Origin: Parahoeflea alexandrii
GTDB lineage: Bacteria > Pseudomonadota > Alphaproteobacteria > Rhizobiales > Rhizobiaceae
NCBI RefSeq assembly: GCF_024105735.1
Contig: NZ_JAAAML010000001.1
Span: 1,435,809-1,499,808 of the forward strand
Reading direction: 5' to 3'
Length of the DNA: 64,000 bases
A program made the translations under genes and the position numbers. Shown in pieces: positions 1-9,059 of the stretch. The number at the start of each line of letters is the position of its first letter. Positions within the stretch are counted from its first letter, which is position 1. The notes beneath the pieces were generated by a model. That model was given only the letters and a program-made list of their open reading frames with translations, had not been told where the DNA came from and did not search any database.

Positions 1-74
1 ACGAGACCGAACGCGCGGCGCTCAAGCGCAGCGCCGAGGTGATCTCGGCGTTTTCGTCCAGACTCAGCCTTTAG
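1..74 (+). CDS. C-terminal end of a truncated gene, possibly a malate/lactate dehydrogenase
   Basis: An open frame enters from the left edge and stops at TAG 72-74, giving about 23 residues that include ERAALKRSAEVISAF. Such an amphipathic final helix is typical of the last segment of NAD-dependent lactate/malate dehydrogenases, but the piece is too short to assign. It converges with the pfkB gene, with 9 bases between the stop codons. Only the existence of an open frame with a stop is seen; the family name is a guess. Confidence 0.35.
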   Translation, partial: ETERAALKRSAEVISAFSSRLSL

Positions 75-83
75 ATTTCGTGC

Positions 84-1031
84 TCAGATTTCCTCGGTCA
101 CCACCTGGCCCAGTATCTCGTCAGCGGTTGCCTTCGAGCACAGTTCGGTGGCCGGTGTCAGCACGGCCGACCCGGCGGCGGCAACGCCGTGGCGGACGGC
201 GTCCCTGAGGCTCATGCCTTGCGACAGCTCGAGCGCGATGGCCGCGACCATGCTGTCGCCGGCGCCGATGGCGCTGAGTGTTTCGAGCTTCGGCGGGCGG
301 CAGAAGAACCGTTCGGTGGCTGACACGCCGACGGTGCCGGTGGCGCCCATCGACATCACCAGTTGCTCCGCCACGCCGCCACGCACCAGTTCGAGCCCGT
401 AATCGGCCAGTTCGGCGGGTGAGGTGAATGTGCGGCCTGAAACCTCGGTGGCTTCCGCTCCATCCATCCGGAGCAAGGCAAAGGGCGGGCCGGGGTTGGC
501 GGCAGCGGCGACAAGGGCTGCACCCGAGGTGTCGAGGATCAGCCGCGATCCGCGTTCAACCGCCAGCTTGTTGACGGTTGAGGCGATGTCGGCGGGAACC
601 CCCGGCGGCAGGCTGCCGGACATCACAACGATGCGGCCCCGGGTCAGGTGTGACCGCAAATGCTCGAGCATTGCCGCGGTCTGTTTCGGCCGCCAGTCCG
701 GGCCGGGCAGCTGAAAGCGATATTGCTGCCTGGTCGAGGTCTCGATGACGGCGAGCGACTGGCGGGTGTTGCCCTCGATCTCGAACTGCGCAACCTCGAA
801 ATCCTCGGCGTCGAGCAGCGCATGGAACATCGCCCCGGTCTGGCCGCCGAGCGCCACGAAGGCGGTGGACACGCCGCCGAGCCGGGAGATGGCGCGGCTG
901 ACATTCACGCCGCCGCCGCCGGGATCGTAAGTCGCAGGTTCGCAGCGCAGTTTCGGCCCGGGCGTCACCGTGCCGACCGAGGTCGACACGTCATAGGCAG
1001 GGTTGAGCGTGATGGTCAGGATGTCAGACAT
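84..1031 (-). CDS. pfkB: 6-phosphofructokinase, PfkB (ribokinase) family
   Basis: Phosphorylates fructose 6-phosphate to fructose 1,6-bisphosphate in the cytoplasm. The protein (315 aa) follows E. coli Pfk-2 closely by eye: GKLRC-like segment, GGGGVNVSRAI near the N-terminus, QYRF-PGP substrate strand, SGSLPPG, and the catalytic GAGDSM motif near residue 260. The usual KPN motif reads RMD here. An open frame extends 5 codons upstream, but the ATG at 1031 gives the normal family N-terminus (MSDILTITLNPA). It lies 59 bases downstream of ppsA on the same strand and is probably co-transcribed, which pairs a glycolytic with a gluconeogenic enzyme. A 1-phosphofructokinase or tagatose-6-phosphate kinase role is less likely given the Pfk-2-like residues. 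Confidence 0.85.
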   Translation of the reverse strand: MSDILTITLNPAYDVSTSVGTVTPGPKLRCEPATYDPGGGGVNVSRAISRLGGVSTAFVALGGQTGAMFHALLDAEDFEVAQFEIEGNTRQSLAVIETSTRQQYRFQLPGPDWRPKQTAAMLEHLRSHLTRGRIVVMSGSLPPGVPADIASTVNKLAVERGSRLILDTSGAALVAAAANPGPPFALLRMDGAEATEVSGRTFTSPAELADYGLELVRGGVAEQLVMSMGATGTVGVSATERFFCRPPKLETLSAIGAGDSMVAAIALELSQGMSLRDAVRHGVAAAGSAVLTPATELCSKATADEILGQVVTEEI

Positions 1032-1090
1032 GGCGCGAACCATCACACAGAGGGCAGGGCGGTTTCAATCTCGTCGGACGAGGAGGGCGA

Positions 1091-3481
1091 TCAATTCCCG
1101 GCTTTTTCCGCCTCAGCGACGTTGGTCTTGACCGCCACGAAACTGTCGGGCGTCACCGAGATGGTATCGATGCCGGCCTTGACAAGGATCTTGGCGAAGG
1201 CCGGGTTGTTGGACGGCGCCTGGCCGCAGAGCCCGACTTTCGCTCCCGCCTCGTGGGCGCGGGCGACAAGCGTCTCGATCATCCAGATCACCGCCGGGTC
1301 AGATTCGCTGAACAGGTTCGCCAGTTCGCCCGAATCGCGGTCGACGCCAAGCGTCAGCTGGGTCAAATCATTCGAGCCGATGGAGAAGCCGTCGAAGCGG
1401 TCGGCGAATTCGGCGGCGCGGATGACATTGGACGGGATCTCGCCCATGACATAGACCTGCAGCCCGTTCTCGCCGCGCTTGAGGCCATTGTCGGCCATCA
1501 CTGCGAGCACCTTGTCGGCCTCATCTGGCGAGCGGCAGAACGGGATCATGACGACCACATTGTCAAAGCCCATCTCCTCGCGCAGCATCTTGATCGCCCT
1601 GCATTCGAGCGCGAAGCCGTCGCGGTAGGCGTCGGAATAGTAGCGCGAGGCCCCCCTGAACCCGATCATCGGGTTTTCCTCGTTGGGCTCGAATGGGCGT
1701 CCGCCGAGCAGTTCGGCATATTCATTGGTCTTGAAATCGCTCATCCGCACGATCACCGGCTTCGGGTAGGCGACGGCTGCAATGCGCGAGAGGCCGCGCG
1801 CCAGGGTCTCGACGAAGTAGTCGCCCTTGTTCTCGTAGCGGCGGGTGAGCTTGGCGATCTCCGCCTTGGCCTCTTCGTCCTTGAGCGTATCGAAATGCAC
1901 CAGCGCCATCGGGTGCACCTGGACGGCGGAATTGACGACGAATTCCATCCGCGCCAGACCGACGCCGTCGGCCGGAAGCCGCCACCAGCGGAAGGCAGCC
2001 GATGGATCGGCAAGATTGAGCATGATCTTCGTCCTGGTCTCCGGCACATTGTCGAGGCGCACGTCCTCGACCTCGTATTCGGCGATGCCCTCGTAGACTG
2101 CGCCTTCCTCGCCGCCGGCGCAGGAGATGGTGACTTCCTGCTGGTCATGCAGGATATGGGTTGCGTTGCCTGTGCCGACGATGGCCGGGAGCCCGAGTTC
2201 GCGGCTGACGATGGCCGCGTGCGAGGTGCGGCCGCCGTGATCGGTGACGATGGCCGTCGCGCGCTTCATGATCGGCACCCAGTCGGGGTCGGTGGTCGAG
2301 GTCACCAGGATCGCGCCGTCGACGAACTTGTCGATGTCTTTGACGTTTTCGATCAGACAGACGCGACCGGCCTTGACCGCGGCGCCGACGCTGAGCCCGG
2401 TCAGCAGGGTCTTGCCGGTCTTCTTGATGGTGTAGTTTTTCAGGGCTGTGACATCGGCGCGCGACTGCACCGTCTCGGGCCGGGCCTGGACGATGTAGAG
2501 CCTGCCGGTCTCGCCGTCCTTGGCCCACTCCATGTCCATCGGCTGGCCGTAATGCTTCTCGATGGTCGCAGCCTGGCGGGCCAGATTGAGGATTTCCTCG
2601 TCGGAGAGCACATAGGCCTGGCGTTCGGCCTTCGACGTCGGCACGTTCTTGGTCTCGCCGCCCGCTGCACCCGCGTAGATCATCTTGATCTCCTTGGCGC
2701 CGCAGGTCTTCTCGACAATCGGCTTCAGGCCCGGCGTTTCAAGCAAGGGCTTGAAGACTTCGTATTCGTCGGGCGTGACAGCACCCTGGACGACGTTCTC
2801 GCCCAGGCCCCAGGCAGCGTTGATCAGAACCACCTTGTCGAAGCCGGATTCGGTGTCGATGGAGAACATCACGCCGGAACCGCCGATGTCGGAGCGCACC
2901 ATGAGCTGGACGCCGATCGACAGCGCCACCTGGTTGTGGTCGAAGCCCTTGAGCTTGCGGTAGGTGATCGCCCGGTCGGTAAACAGCGAGGCGTAGCAGC
3001 GCCGGCATGTCGACAACAGCGCGGCTTCGCCGCGCACATTGAGATAGGTTTCCTGCTGGCCGGCGAAACTCGCGTCCGGCAAGTCCTCGGCGGTGGCGGA
3101 CGAGCGCACCGCGACGGAGAGGTCTGTGTTGCCGGTGCGTTCGGACAGTTCCCGGTAGGCCGACAGGATCGCCTCGCGGATGTCGTCCGGCCAGTCGCCG
3201 GCAACGATTGCGGCGCGCACAGCCTTGCCGGTTTCGGCCAGTGTGCGCTTGCCCGAATCGAGCATCTCCATCGCCTCGGCGATCACCTCATTGAGATTGT
3301 TGGCCTTGATGAAGGCGCGGAAGGCATCAGACGTGGTGGCGAAGCCGGGCGGAACGTCGATACCCTTCTCGCCCAGTTGCTGCACCATTTCGCCCAGTGA
3401 CGAGTTCTTGCCGCCCACCAGACCGACATCGCCGCGCGACAGATCTTCAAACCAGATGACATTCTTGTTGGCTGCGGACAT
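1091..3481 (-). CDS. ppsA: Phosphoenolpyruvate synthase
   Basis: Converts pyruvate and ATP to phosphoenolpyruvate, AMP and phosphate, the entry step to gluconeogenesis. The 796-residue protein has the expected order: an N-terminal ATP-grasp domain (VGGKNSSLGEM near residue 20; VRSSATAEDLPDASFAGQ), the mobile phosphohistidine domain with GGRTSHAAIVSRELG, and the C-terminal TIM barrel ending with GLCGQAPS. Length matches PpsA rather than pyruvate phosphate dikinase (about 880 aa). The ATG at 3481 is chosen over an upstream in-frame codon because GGGAG precedes it by about 7 bases. It leads a probable ppsA-pfkB operon, and an FNR/FixK-type palindrome lies 72 bases upstream of the start. Confidence 0.92.
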   Translation of the reverse strand: MSAANKNVIWFEDLSRGDVGLVGGKNSSLGEMVQQLGEKGIDVPPGFATTSDAFRAFIKANNLNEVIAEAMEMLDSGKRTLAETGKAVRAAIVAGDWPDDIREAILSAYRELSERTGNTDLSVAVRSSATAEDLPDASFAGQQETYLNVRGEAALLSTCRRCYASLFTDRAITYRKLKGFDHNQVALSIGVQLMVRSDIGGSGVMFSIDTESGFDKVVLINAAWGLGENVVQGAVTPDEYEVFKPLLETPGLKPIVEKTCGAKEIKMIYAGAAGGETKNVPTSKAERQAYVLSDEEILNLARQAATIEKHYGQPMDMEWAKDGETGRLYIVQARPETVQSRADVTALKNYTIKKTGKTLLTGLSVGAAVKAGRVCLIENVKDIDKFVDGAILVTSTTDPDWVPIMKRATAIVTDHGGRTSHAAIVSRELGLPAIVGTGNATHILHDQQEVTISCAGGEEGAVYEGIAEYEVEDVRLDNVPETRTKIMLNLADPSAAFRWWRLPADGVGLARMEFVVNSAVQVHPMALVHFDTLKDEEAKAEIAKLTRRYENKGDYFVETLARGLSRIAAVAYPKPVIVRMSDFKTNEYAELLGGRPFEPNEENPMIGFRGASRYYSDAYRDGFALECRAIKMLREEMGFDNVVVMIPFCRSPDEADKVLAVMADNGLKRGENGLQVYVMGEIPSNVIRAAEFADRFDGFSIGSNDLTQLTLGVDRDSGELANLFSESDPAVIWMIETLVARAHEAGAKVGLCGQAPSNNPAFAKILVKAGIDTISVTPDSFVAVKTNVAEAEKAGN

Positions 3482-3552
3482 GAGGCTCTCCCGGAGGCTG
3501 ATTGAAACAGTCAGAACGAGAGGCAACTATAGGTGCAGGATTTTGCCCCGCC

Positions 3553-3566
3553 TTGATGTGCGTCAA
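3553..3566. promoter_or_regulatory. FNR/FixK-type box upstream of ppsA
   Basis: TTGATGTGCGTCAA is a dyad of the form TTGAT-N4-(A/G)TCAA, the consensus bound by FNR/FixK/FnrL proteins in alphaproteobacteria. It lies 72 bases before the ppsA ATG on the minus strand, in the only gap between ppsA and the HAD gene. A near-identical box stands at 53101. The motif is seen; binding is inferred. Confidence 0.55.
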
Positions 3567-3624
3567 GACAGGATGCAAAACGATTGAAATCGGACCATGA
3601 CGGCGGCGGAAGCCGGCCGGAGCA

Positions 3625-4548
3625 TCAGGGCCGGTCGAGAATGAAATCCGGAATGATGCCTGATTCCGCGATCGCCGCGGCGGGATCCTCGCCGTCGAAA
3701 AATCCGTAGCCCGCGATCAGCGCGGTGCGGAAGCCCGCTGCGTTGCCGCCGAGAATGTCGGTGTGCAGCGTGTCGCCGACCATCAGCACCCGCTCGTCGG
3801 GGACACCGGGACGGATGCGTTCGCGGGTCATGTCGAAGATCGCCGGAAACGGCTTGCCGAAGAACACCGGCTCGATGCCGGTGGCGTTGGCGAGGCGGTG
3901 GGCGTAATGGCCCGGTTCGCGCGACAGGCCGTTCTCCACGGGTGCGACCAGATCGGGATTGCCGACCAGCACCTGGCGCGGGCTGTCTTTCAACGCCTGT
4001 TCGAGCAGCGCCTGGCGGGGCTCGCTCCAGGCCGATGCGCCGAACATGAGGAAGCCTTCGGCGCCGGCATAGGCGGCCGCGTCATCCTCGAGAAAATCTG
4101 CGCCGTCCGGAAGTTCCTCGCGGCCGAATTTCGGCTGCGCCGCCATGCCCCATTTCAGCTCCGGGTGGGTTTCAAGCCCCCGGAGCAGGGCCATGCGGCT
4201 CGAGACCACGTCCTCGGTGGCGAAGCTGTAGCCCAGACGCTCGTAGCGGGCATGAAGCACGGAAGAGGGGTAGCCTGCGGCATTGGTGACGACCATCACC
4301 TGCTTGCCGCGTGCGCGCAGTCCGTTGACGCGGTCGACGACGCCGGGAATGGCGGTCTCGCCGATGTTGAGCACGCCGAAGGCGTCGAGCAGGAACACAT
4401 CGAACCGGTCGGCGATCGCGTCGAGGTCGTCGGCGCGCACGAACTCGGCCTGCCGGCGCACTGCCGGCAGGCGGTGGCGCACGGATTCATACTCCCGGAA
4501 GGCCCACGCGGCGCCCTGGTCGCTGATGACCTCTGATCCTGTACTCAA
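3625..4548 (-). CDS. HAD-superfamily class IIA hydrolase (NagD/TIGR01459-like), coupled to the phn transporter
   Basis: Predicted cytoplasmic phosphatase of 307 aa. HAD motif I is FLLDAFGVLNIG, motif II is in VMVVTNAAG, and the acidic motif is MVGDTLHTDILGGNAAGF; the cap lies between them as in NagD-like enzymes. No ATG precedes the conserved N-terminus. The best start is TTG at 4548, overlapping the TGA of the upstream phnE gene and preceded by GGAG. That overlap implies translational coupling with the transporter. The substrate is unknown. The context suggests dephosphorylation of an imported or derived phospho-compound, but this family is also found away from phosphonate genes, so the link is inference. 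Confidence 0.8.
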   Translation of the reverse strand: MSTGSEVISDQGAAWAFREYESVRHRLPAVRRQAEFVRADDLDAIADRFDVFLLDAFGVLNIGETAIPGVVDRVNGLRARGKQVMVVTNAAGYPSSVLHARYERLGYSFATEDVVSSRMALLRGLETHPELKWGMAAQPKFGREELPDGADFLEDDAAAYAGAEGFLMFGASAWSEPRQALLEQALKDSPRQVLVGNPDLVAPVENGLSREPGHYAHRLANATGIEPVFFGKPFPAIFDMTRERIRPGVPDERVLMVGDTLHTDILGGNAAGFRTALIAGYGFFDGEDPAAAIAESGIIPDFILDRP

Positions 4549-5363
4549 ATGATGGCTCCACGCACCTTGGCCGAGACCCATTCGCCTATCACGACGGCTG
4601 CCAGAATGACAATCAGGATCAGCGTCACCTGCGGCCAGGCCAGCGTGTTGAGCGAGGACTGCAACTGCAGGCCGATGCCGCCGGCGCCGACGAGGCCGAG
4701 AACGGTGGATTCGCGGATATTGATGTCCCAGCGGAAGACGCTGATGCCGGCAAATGCAGGCATGATCTGCGGCACGATGCCATAGGCCATCACCTGCCAG
4801 CGGCTGGCGCCGGTGGCGGTGATCGCCTCGACCTGGGTGGGGTCGATCTCCTCGATCGCCTCGTAGAGCAGCTTGGCGCAGAATCCGATCGAGCGGAAGG
4901 CGATGGCGAGAAGCCCGGCGAAGACGCCGGGGCCGATGACGGCGACCAGCAGCAGCGCCCAGATCAGCGAGTTGATCGAGCGCGTGGCAACGATGATGAA
5001 CAGTGCGATCGGCCGGATGAACGTGGCGCTCGGCGTGGTGTTGCGGGCTGCCAGAAAGGCCACCGGCACCGCCATCACCAAGGCGAGCAGGGTGCCCAGC
5101 GTCGCCATGTTGAGCGTGTCCCAGAGCGGGCCCCAGAGCTTGTCCATGTACGACCAGCGCGGCGGCCAGGCGCGACCGCCGATGTCGGCGGCAATGCGCG
5201 GGGCATCCCAGACGAAGAACCATGTGGTGGCATCTGATATGCGCTGCCAGCACCACATGAAGACGGCCACGCCTGCGAGGTAGGCGGCCCAGCGCGCAAG
5301 CGTCTGGTTGCGGTTGCGCAATTGCCAGATTTTCGCGCCGCTCGCGTTTTGTGAAACCGGCAT
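4545..5363 (-). CDS. phnE: Phosphonate/phosphite-type ABC transporter permease (second PhnE)
   Basis: Inner-membrane permease of 272 aa with about six hydrophobic segments. It carries the family signature around EAIEEIDPTQVEAITATGAS, followed by [20 protein letters not shown], which is the coupling-loop region of PhnE proteins. ATG 5363 overlaps the TAA of the preceding phnE by one base, and the 3' end overlaps the start of the HAD gene. The longer open frame to 5621 is rejected because it runs through the upstream phnE. It should pair with the other PhnE as a heterodimer driven by PhnC. Confidence 0.88.
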   Translation of the reverse strand: MPVSQNASGAKIWQLRNRNQTLARWAAYLAGVAVFMWCWQRISDATTWFFVWDAPRIAADIGGRAWPPRWSYMDKLWGPLWDTLNMATLGTLLALVMAVPVAFLAARNTTPSATFIRPIALFIIVATRSINSLIWALLLVAVIGPGVFAGLLAIAFRSIGFCAKLLYEAIEEIDPTQVEAITATGASRWQVMAYGIVPQIMPAFAGISVFRWDINIRESTVLGLVGAGGIGLQLQSSLNTLAWPQVTLILIVILAAVVIGEWVSAKVRGAII

Positions 5364-6178
5364 TACTGCACCTTTGCCCTGATGATGCCGGAGAGGTATT
5401 CCAGCACCATGACGGTGACGATGATGATCAGCAGGATCGCTGCCGCCGTGTCGAACTCGTAGCGGTCGAAGGCGGTGTTGAGCGTGGCGCCGATGCCGCC
5501 GGCGCCGACCAGCCCGAGAACCGCGGATTCGCGGAAATTGATGTCGAGGCGGTACATCGACAGGCCGATCAGCCGGGGCATCACCTGCGGCTGGACCCCG
5601 TAATTGATCCATTGCATCCATGTCGAGCCGGTGGCGCGGATGGCTTCCGCCTGTACCTTGTCCATCTCCTCGATGTCCTCGGCCAGGAGCTTGGCGAGGA
5701 AGCCGATCGTGGCAAACGACAGGGTGAGGAAGCCCGCGAGCGGGCCGAAACCGAAGATCGCCACCAGCAGGATGGCGACGATGATCTCGTTGAGTGCCCG
5801 CGACAGTGCAACAATGCCGCGGCAGATCAGATAGACCGGCAATGGCGCGATGTTTCGCGCGGCCCCAAGCCCGATCGGAATCGAGATCAGGATGCCGACC
5901 ACGGTCGAAGCAACAGTGATGATAACACTTTCAAGTATGCCGTCGCGGATATCGGTGCCGCGCGAGACGAAATCGGGATTGAAGAACGAGGCGATGAAGG
6001 CCCAGCCGCGGCTCAGGCCCTCGGCGACGCGGGACCAGTTGACGTCGATCGAGGCAGTGGCCAGCACGAGATAGACCGCGGCTGCGATGAAAAGACCCCA
6101 GCGCAGCGTCGGATTGGAGATCAGCGGCGGCTTCTTCCAGGTGGTGCCGAGCCTGTCTTCAAGCAGGACCGCGCTCAT
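5363..6178 (-). CDS. phnE: Phosphonate/phosphite-type ABC transporter permease (first PhnE)
   Basis: Inner-membrane permease of 271 aa. It shares with its neighbour the loop [20 protein letters not shown] and the [20 protein letters not shown] motif, so the two permeases are paralogues. A predicted first membrane helix lies near residues 27-47 ([17 protein letters not shown]). The start overlaps the phnC stop as ATGA. Two phnE genes after phnC is a common arrangement in rhizobial phnCDEE clusters. Confidence 0.88.
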   Translation of the reverse strand: MSAVLLEDRLGTTWKKPPLISNPTLRWGLFIAAAVYLVLATASIDVNWSRVAEGLSRGWAFIASFFNPDFVSRGTDIRDGILESVIITVASTVVGILISIPIGLGAARNIAPLPVYLICRGIVALSRALNEIIVAILLVAIFGFGPLAGFLTLSFATIGFLAKLLAEDIEEMDKVQAEAIRATGSTWMQWINYGVQPQVMPRLIGLSMYRLDINFRESAVLGLVGAGGIGATLNTAFDRYEFDTAAAILLIIIVTVMVLEYLSGIIRAKVQ

Positions 6179-6975
6179 GCAACGGGTTCCTCAGCTTCCG
6201 CATCTTCATCGTCGACTTCGCGTATGGTCGCGTGCCAGTCCTCTTCGCCGTAGATGTTGGTCAGCACGTCCTCGGTCATTTCGACCGGCTTGCCGTCAAA
6301 GGCGAGTTCACCCGCCTTGAGGCCGACGATGCGCTCGACGAACATCTGCGCCAAAGCCACGTCGTGGATGTTGATGACGGCGGCGAGATCGCGTTCGGCG
6401 CAGAGTTCGCAGATCAGGCGCATGATCTGGCGCGAGGTCTTCGGATCGAGCGAGGCAGTCGGCTCATCGACCAGCAGCAGACGCGGATTCTGGATGAGCG
6501 CGCGGGCGATGCCGACGCGCTGGCGCTGGCCGCCGGACAGTTCGTCGGCACGCTTGTCGGCCATGGCCAGCAGGCCGACCCGGTCGAGCAGGCGAAACGC
6601 CTCGTCGACATCGGCTTGCGGATATTTGCGGAAATAGGAGCGCCAGAAACCGACATAGCCGAGGCGTCCTGAGAGTACGTTCTCCATCACGGTGAGGCGC
6701 TCGACGAGGGCGTATTGCTGGAAAATCATGCCCATCTTGCGCCGCATCTTGCGCAGTGCCCCGGAACCGAGAGCGGTGACATCGGTGCCGTCGAGGATGA
6801 CGCTGCCTGATGTCGGCTCAACCAGCCGGTTGATGCAGCGGATCAGCGTCGACTTGCCGGCGCCGGATGGACCGATCAGCGCCATGACCTGGCCTTTCGG
6901 CACGGTCAGCGTGACGTTCTGGAGTGCCTTGTCGCCGGTGCGATAGGTCTTGGACAGGTTCTTGAGTTCGAGCAT
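6175..6975 (-). CDS. phnC: Phosphonate/phosphite-type ABC transporter ATP-binding protein
   Basis: ATPase of 266 aa that powers the PhnE permeases. Walker A is GPSGAGKST, the Q-loop region is [12 protein letters not shown], the signature is [15 protein letters not shown], Walker B is [12 protein letters not shown], and the switch His lies in [26 protein letters not shown] is typical of PhnC. The C-terminus carries an acidic tail (about 15 residues rich in D and E). It is preceded by a strong hairpin that separates it from phnD, so it may be expressed below the binding protein. Confidence 0.92.
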   Translation of the reverse strand: MLELKNLSKTYRTGDKALQNVTLTVPKGQVMALIGPSGAGKSTLIRCINRLVEPTSGSVILDGTDVTALGSGALRKMRRKMGMIFQQYALVERLTVMENVLSGRLGYVGFWRSYFRKYPQADVDEAFRLLDRVGLLAMADKRADELSGGQRQRVGIARALIQNPRLLLVDEPTASLDPKTSRQIMRLICELCAERDLAAVINIHDVALAQMFVERIVGLKAGELAFDGKPVEMTEDVLTNIYGEEDWHATIREVDDEDAEAEEPVA

Positions 6976-6998
6976 GGGGCCCCGTCATGAAACAGAAC

Positions 6999-7024
6999 GG
7001 CGCCGCGCGAAAACGCGCGGCGCC
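6999..7024 (-). terminator. Intra-operon hairpin between phnD and phnC
   Basis: GGCGCCGCGCG and CGCGCGGCGCC form a perfect 11-bp stem with an AAAA loop on the plus strand. It lies 13 bases after the phnD stop on the minus strand and is followed there only by a T-poor tail (GTTCTGTTTC). It is best read as a partial terminator or 3' stabiliser that raises phnD relative to phnCEE. Confidence 0.55.
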
Positions 7025-7037
7025 AGAGGGAAGGGGA

Positions 7038-8015
7038 TTACCCGCAGGTGTATTCAACACCATTGGCCGCATCGATCTTGCGAACGACTTCCCAGAAATC
7101 CTTGTAGTTCATTTCGAGGAACTGGCCTTCGTTGGACTTCTCGAACTCCTTCTTCAGCGAGGATCCTTCCCAAGGGAAGGTGAAGAAGGCTTCCTTGATC
7201 TTTTCCTGAAGCTCGGGCTTGAGGTTGTAGACAACGCCGAAGCCCGTCGTCGGGAAGGTCTGCGACTTGTAGATCGACTTGACCTGATCGGCGGTGATCA
7301 CCTCACGCTCGATCATCCGGCTCATCACCGAGTTGGCGATGGCAGCAGCCGGATAATCCTTGTTGGCGACGCCGAGGATCGAGTTGTCGTGCTTGCCGGA
7401 GAAGGCAGGCTCGAAATCGGTGCCGGCGACCATGCCGTACTCGGCTTTCAGCAGTGCCGACGGCGCCTTGAAGCCGGAGTTCGAGGTCTCCGAGGTGAAG
7501 GCCATGGTCTTGCCCTTGATGTCCTCGACCTTTTCCACGCCGGAACCCGGATAGGTGATGATCTCCATCTCGTAGCCGAAGCCGCCATCTTCCGAGGCCA
7601 TGATGGTGAAGGGGCGGAAGCCGGCGCAGTTGACCGCAAGCGGGTTGGAGCCGGTGTTGAAGCCTGCGATGTGCAGGCGGCCCGAGCGCATGGCTTCGAT
7701 CTGGGCGGCGTTCGACTGGACAGGGAAGAACACCGACTTCTTGCCCGTGATCTTGTCGAGGTGGGTCAGGAAGTCGGACCAGGCTTCCTTGTAGACGGCA
7801 GGATCCTCCACCGGCGTGTAGGCGAAAATCAGAGTGTCCGGATCGATGAGCTCGGCCGCATCGGTCGGAATGTCGGCGATCATGTCGCCGTCAACGTCGC
7901 AATAGCGTTCATCGAGCGTTCCGCGCTCGCAATCGGCAGCGGATGCGGCCAGCGGCGCCGCGATTGTCAGGGCAACACCGGCGATGGTGCTCAAAAGCAG
8001 TGATTTCAAGGTCAT
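7038..8015 (-). CDS. phnD: Phosphate/phosphite/phosphonate ABC transporter substrate-binding protein
   Basis: Periplasmic binding protein of 325 aa. Residues 1 to about 26 are a Sec signal peptide (MTLKSLLLSTIAGVAL, then AASAA). The mature part has PhnD-family features: LIFAYTPVEDPAVYKEAW, VQSNAAQIEAMRSGRLHIAGF, GKTMAFTSETSNSGFKAP and TTGFGVVYNL. The ATG at 8015 is preferred to one 7 codons upstream because GGGAGGAAG precedes it and it begins the signal peptide. The ligand cannot be read from sequence; phosphonate, phosphite or hypophosphite are the family options. No C-P lyase or phosphonatase genes occur in the window. A Pho box lies about 142 bases upstream. Confidence 0.88.
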   Translation of the reverse strand: MTLKSLLLSTIAGVALTIAAPLAASAADCERGTLDERYCDVDGDMIADIPTDAAELIDPDTLIFAYTPVEDPAVYKEAWSDFLTHLDKITGKKSVFFPVQSNAAQIEAMRSGRLHIAGFNTGSNPLAVNCAGFRPFTIMASEDGGFGYEMEIITYPGSGVEKVEDIKGKTMAFTSETSNSGFKAPSALLKAEYGMVAGTDFEPAFSGKHDNSILGVANKDYPAAAIANSVMSRMIEREVITADQVKSIYKSQTFPTTGFGVVYNLKPELQEKIKEAFFTFPWEGSSLKKEFEKSNEGQFLEMNYKDFWEVVRKIDAANGVEYTCG

Positions 8016-8156
8016 GATCTTCCTCCCAAATGGCATTTCGTTTCTCCCGCGCTGACTATTCTGGGTCAGCGGCGAAATGGCAAGCGATTATGACAGGTCA
8101 TCTGTTTGAATTAACAGGACTGAAGCTGATCGCGTTTCGCGAATACGAGCCAAAAC

Positions 8157-8174
8157 GTGACAGTTTTGCGACAG
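8157..8174 (-). promoter_or_regulatory. Pho box upstream of phnD
   Basis: Read on the minus strand this is CTGTCGCAAAACTGTCAC, two 7-bp CTGTC-type repeats 11 bases apart. This matches the PhoB consensus CTGTCAT-N4-CTGTCAT with two differing positions. A further CTGTCAT half-site reads at 8090-8096 on the same strand. It supports phosphate-starvation control of the phn operon; binding itself is inferred. Confidence 0.6.
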
Positions 8175-8212
8175 AAAATCGAAGAAAACGAAACAAAAAC
8201 GGACCTGTAACG

Positions 8213-8237
8213 AAAAGGCGCGGCCTGCCGCCGCGCC
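8213..8237 (-). terminator. Rho-independent terminator of the sugar ABC operon
   Basis: Perfect 8-bp stem GGCGCGGC / GCCGCGCC with a 5-base loop (8217-8237). On the minus strand it is followed by TTTTCGTT. It lies 33 bases past the stop of the ATPase gene and separates that operon from the phn promoter. Confidence 0.7.
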
Positions 8238-8269
8238 GTCCTGTTCCTGTGGAAAGTCAGAGCGTGACG

Positions 8270-9058
8270 TCAGACGGTGCCGCCAAGCGAGCTCTCCAGC
8301 GCCACCATTTCCTGGCCGCCCGCCATCAGGTCCTGCAACTCGTCGGGGGTGATCTGCCCGCGCTGGGCGGTTCCCAGCGTCTTGCCGCGGTTGAGCACGG
8401 TGAAGCGGTCGCCAACGGCCAGCGCATGACGGACATTGTGTGTGATGAACACCACGGCAATGCCGTCCTTGCGCACCTTGTCGATGGTGGCGAGCACGTT
8501 TGCGGTCTGGCGCACGCCGAGCGCCGAGGTCGGTTCGTCGAGGATCAGCACCTTGGCGCCGAAATGCACGGCCCTTGCAATCGCCACGGTCTGGCGTTCG
8601 CCGCCTGACAGCGTGCCCACCGCCTGGTCCGGCCCGCGCAGGTTGATGCCCATCTTGCGCATTTCCTGCATGGTGATCTCGTTGGCATAGGCATGGTCGA
8701 ACAGCTTGAAAGGGCCGAATTTCTTTTCGGGTTCGTTGCCCATGAAGAAATTGCGGCTCACCGACATCAGCGGGATCATGGCCAGATCCTGATAGACCGT
8801 GGCGATTCCTGCCGAGATCGCGTCGCGCGGGTCTTCGAAATGCATCGGCTTGCCTTCGAACAGGATCTCGCCGCGGGTCGGCTTGTGGACCCCGGACATG
8901 GTCTTGATGAAGGTTGACTTGCCGGCGCCGTTGTCGCCGAGCAGACAATGGCATTCGCCTGGATAGATCTCCAGCGAGACGCCGTTCAATGCGATCACAG
9001 AGCCGAAATGCTTCTCGATGTTCTTCATTTCAATCAGGGGAGCGTGTTCCGGGTTCAT
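8270..9058 (-). CDS. Sugar/polyol ABC transporter ATP-binding protein (single-domain, FrcA-like)
   Basis: Cytoplasmic ATPase of 262 aa. Walker A is GDNGAGKST, the signature is [14 protein letters not shown], Walker B is [11 protein letters not shown], and the switch segment is [11 protein letters not shown]. Carbohydrate transporters of the ribose class (CUT2) usually have a fused ATPase of about 500 aa; the one-domain form resembles rhizobial FrcA. It is last in a three-gene operon (binding protein, permease, ATPase), starting one base after the permease stop. Its link to the inositol genes comes from a shared LacI operator, so inositol is the favoured substrate, by inference. Confidence 0.85.
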   Translation of the reverse strand: MNPEHAPLIEMKNIEKHFGSVIALNGVSLEIYPGECHCLLGDNGAGKSTFIKTMSGVHKPTRGEILFEGKPMHFEDPRDAISAGIATVYQDLAMIPLMSVSRNFFMGNEPEKKFGPFKLFDHAYANEITMQEMRKMGINLRGPDQAVGTLSGGERQTVAIARAVHFGAKVLILDEPTSALGVRQTANVLATIDKVRKDGIAVVFITHNVRHALAVGDRFTVLNRGKTLGTAQRGQITPDELQDLMAGGQEMVALESSLGGTV

Positions 9059-9059
9059 C

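Noticed and set aside
1253-3400. A long plus-strand frame of over 700 codons opposite ppsA
   Set aside because: It is a high-GC shadow of ppsA; it has no recognisable domain, and the minus-strand gene is complete with all motifs.
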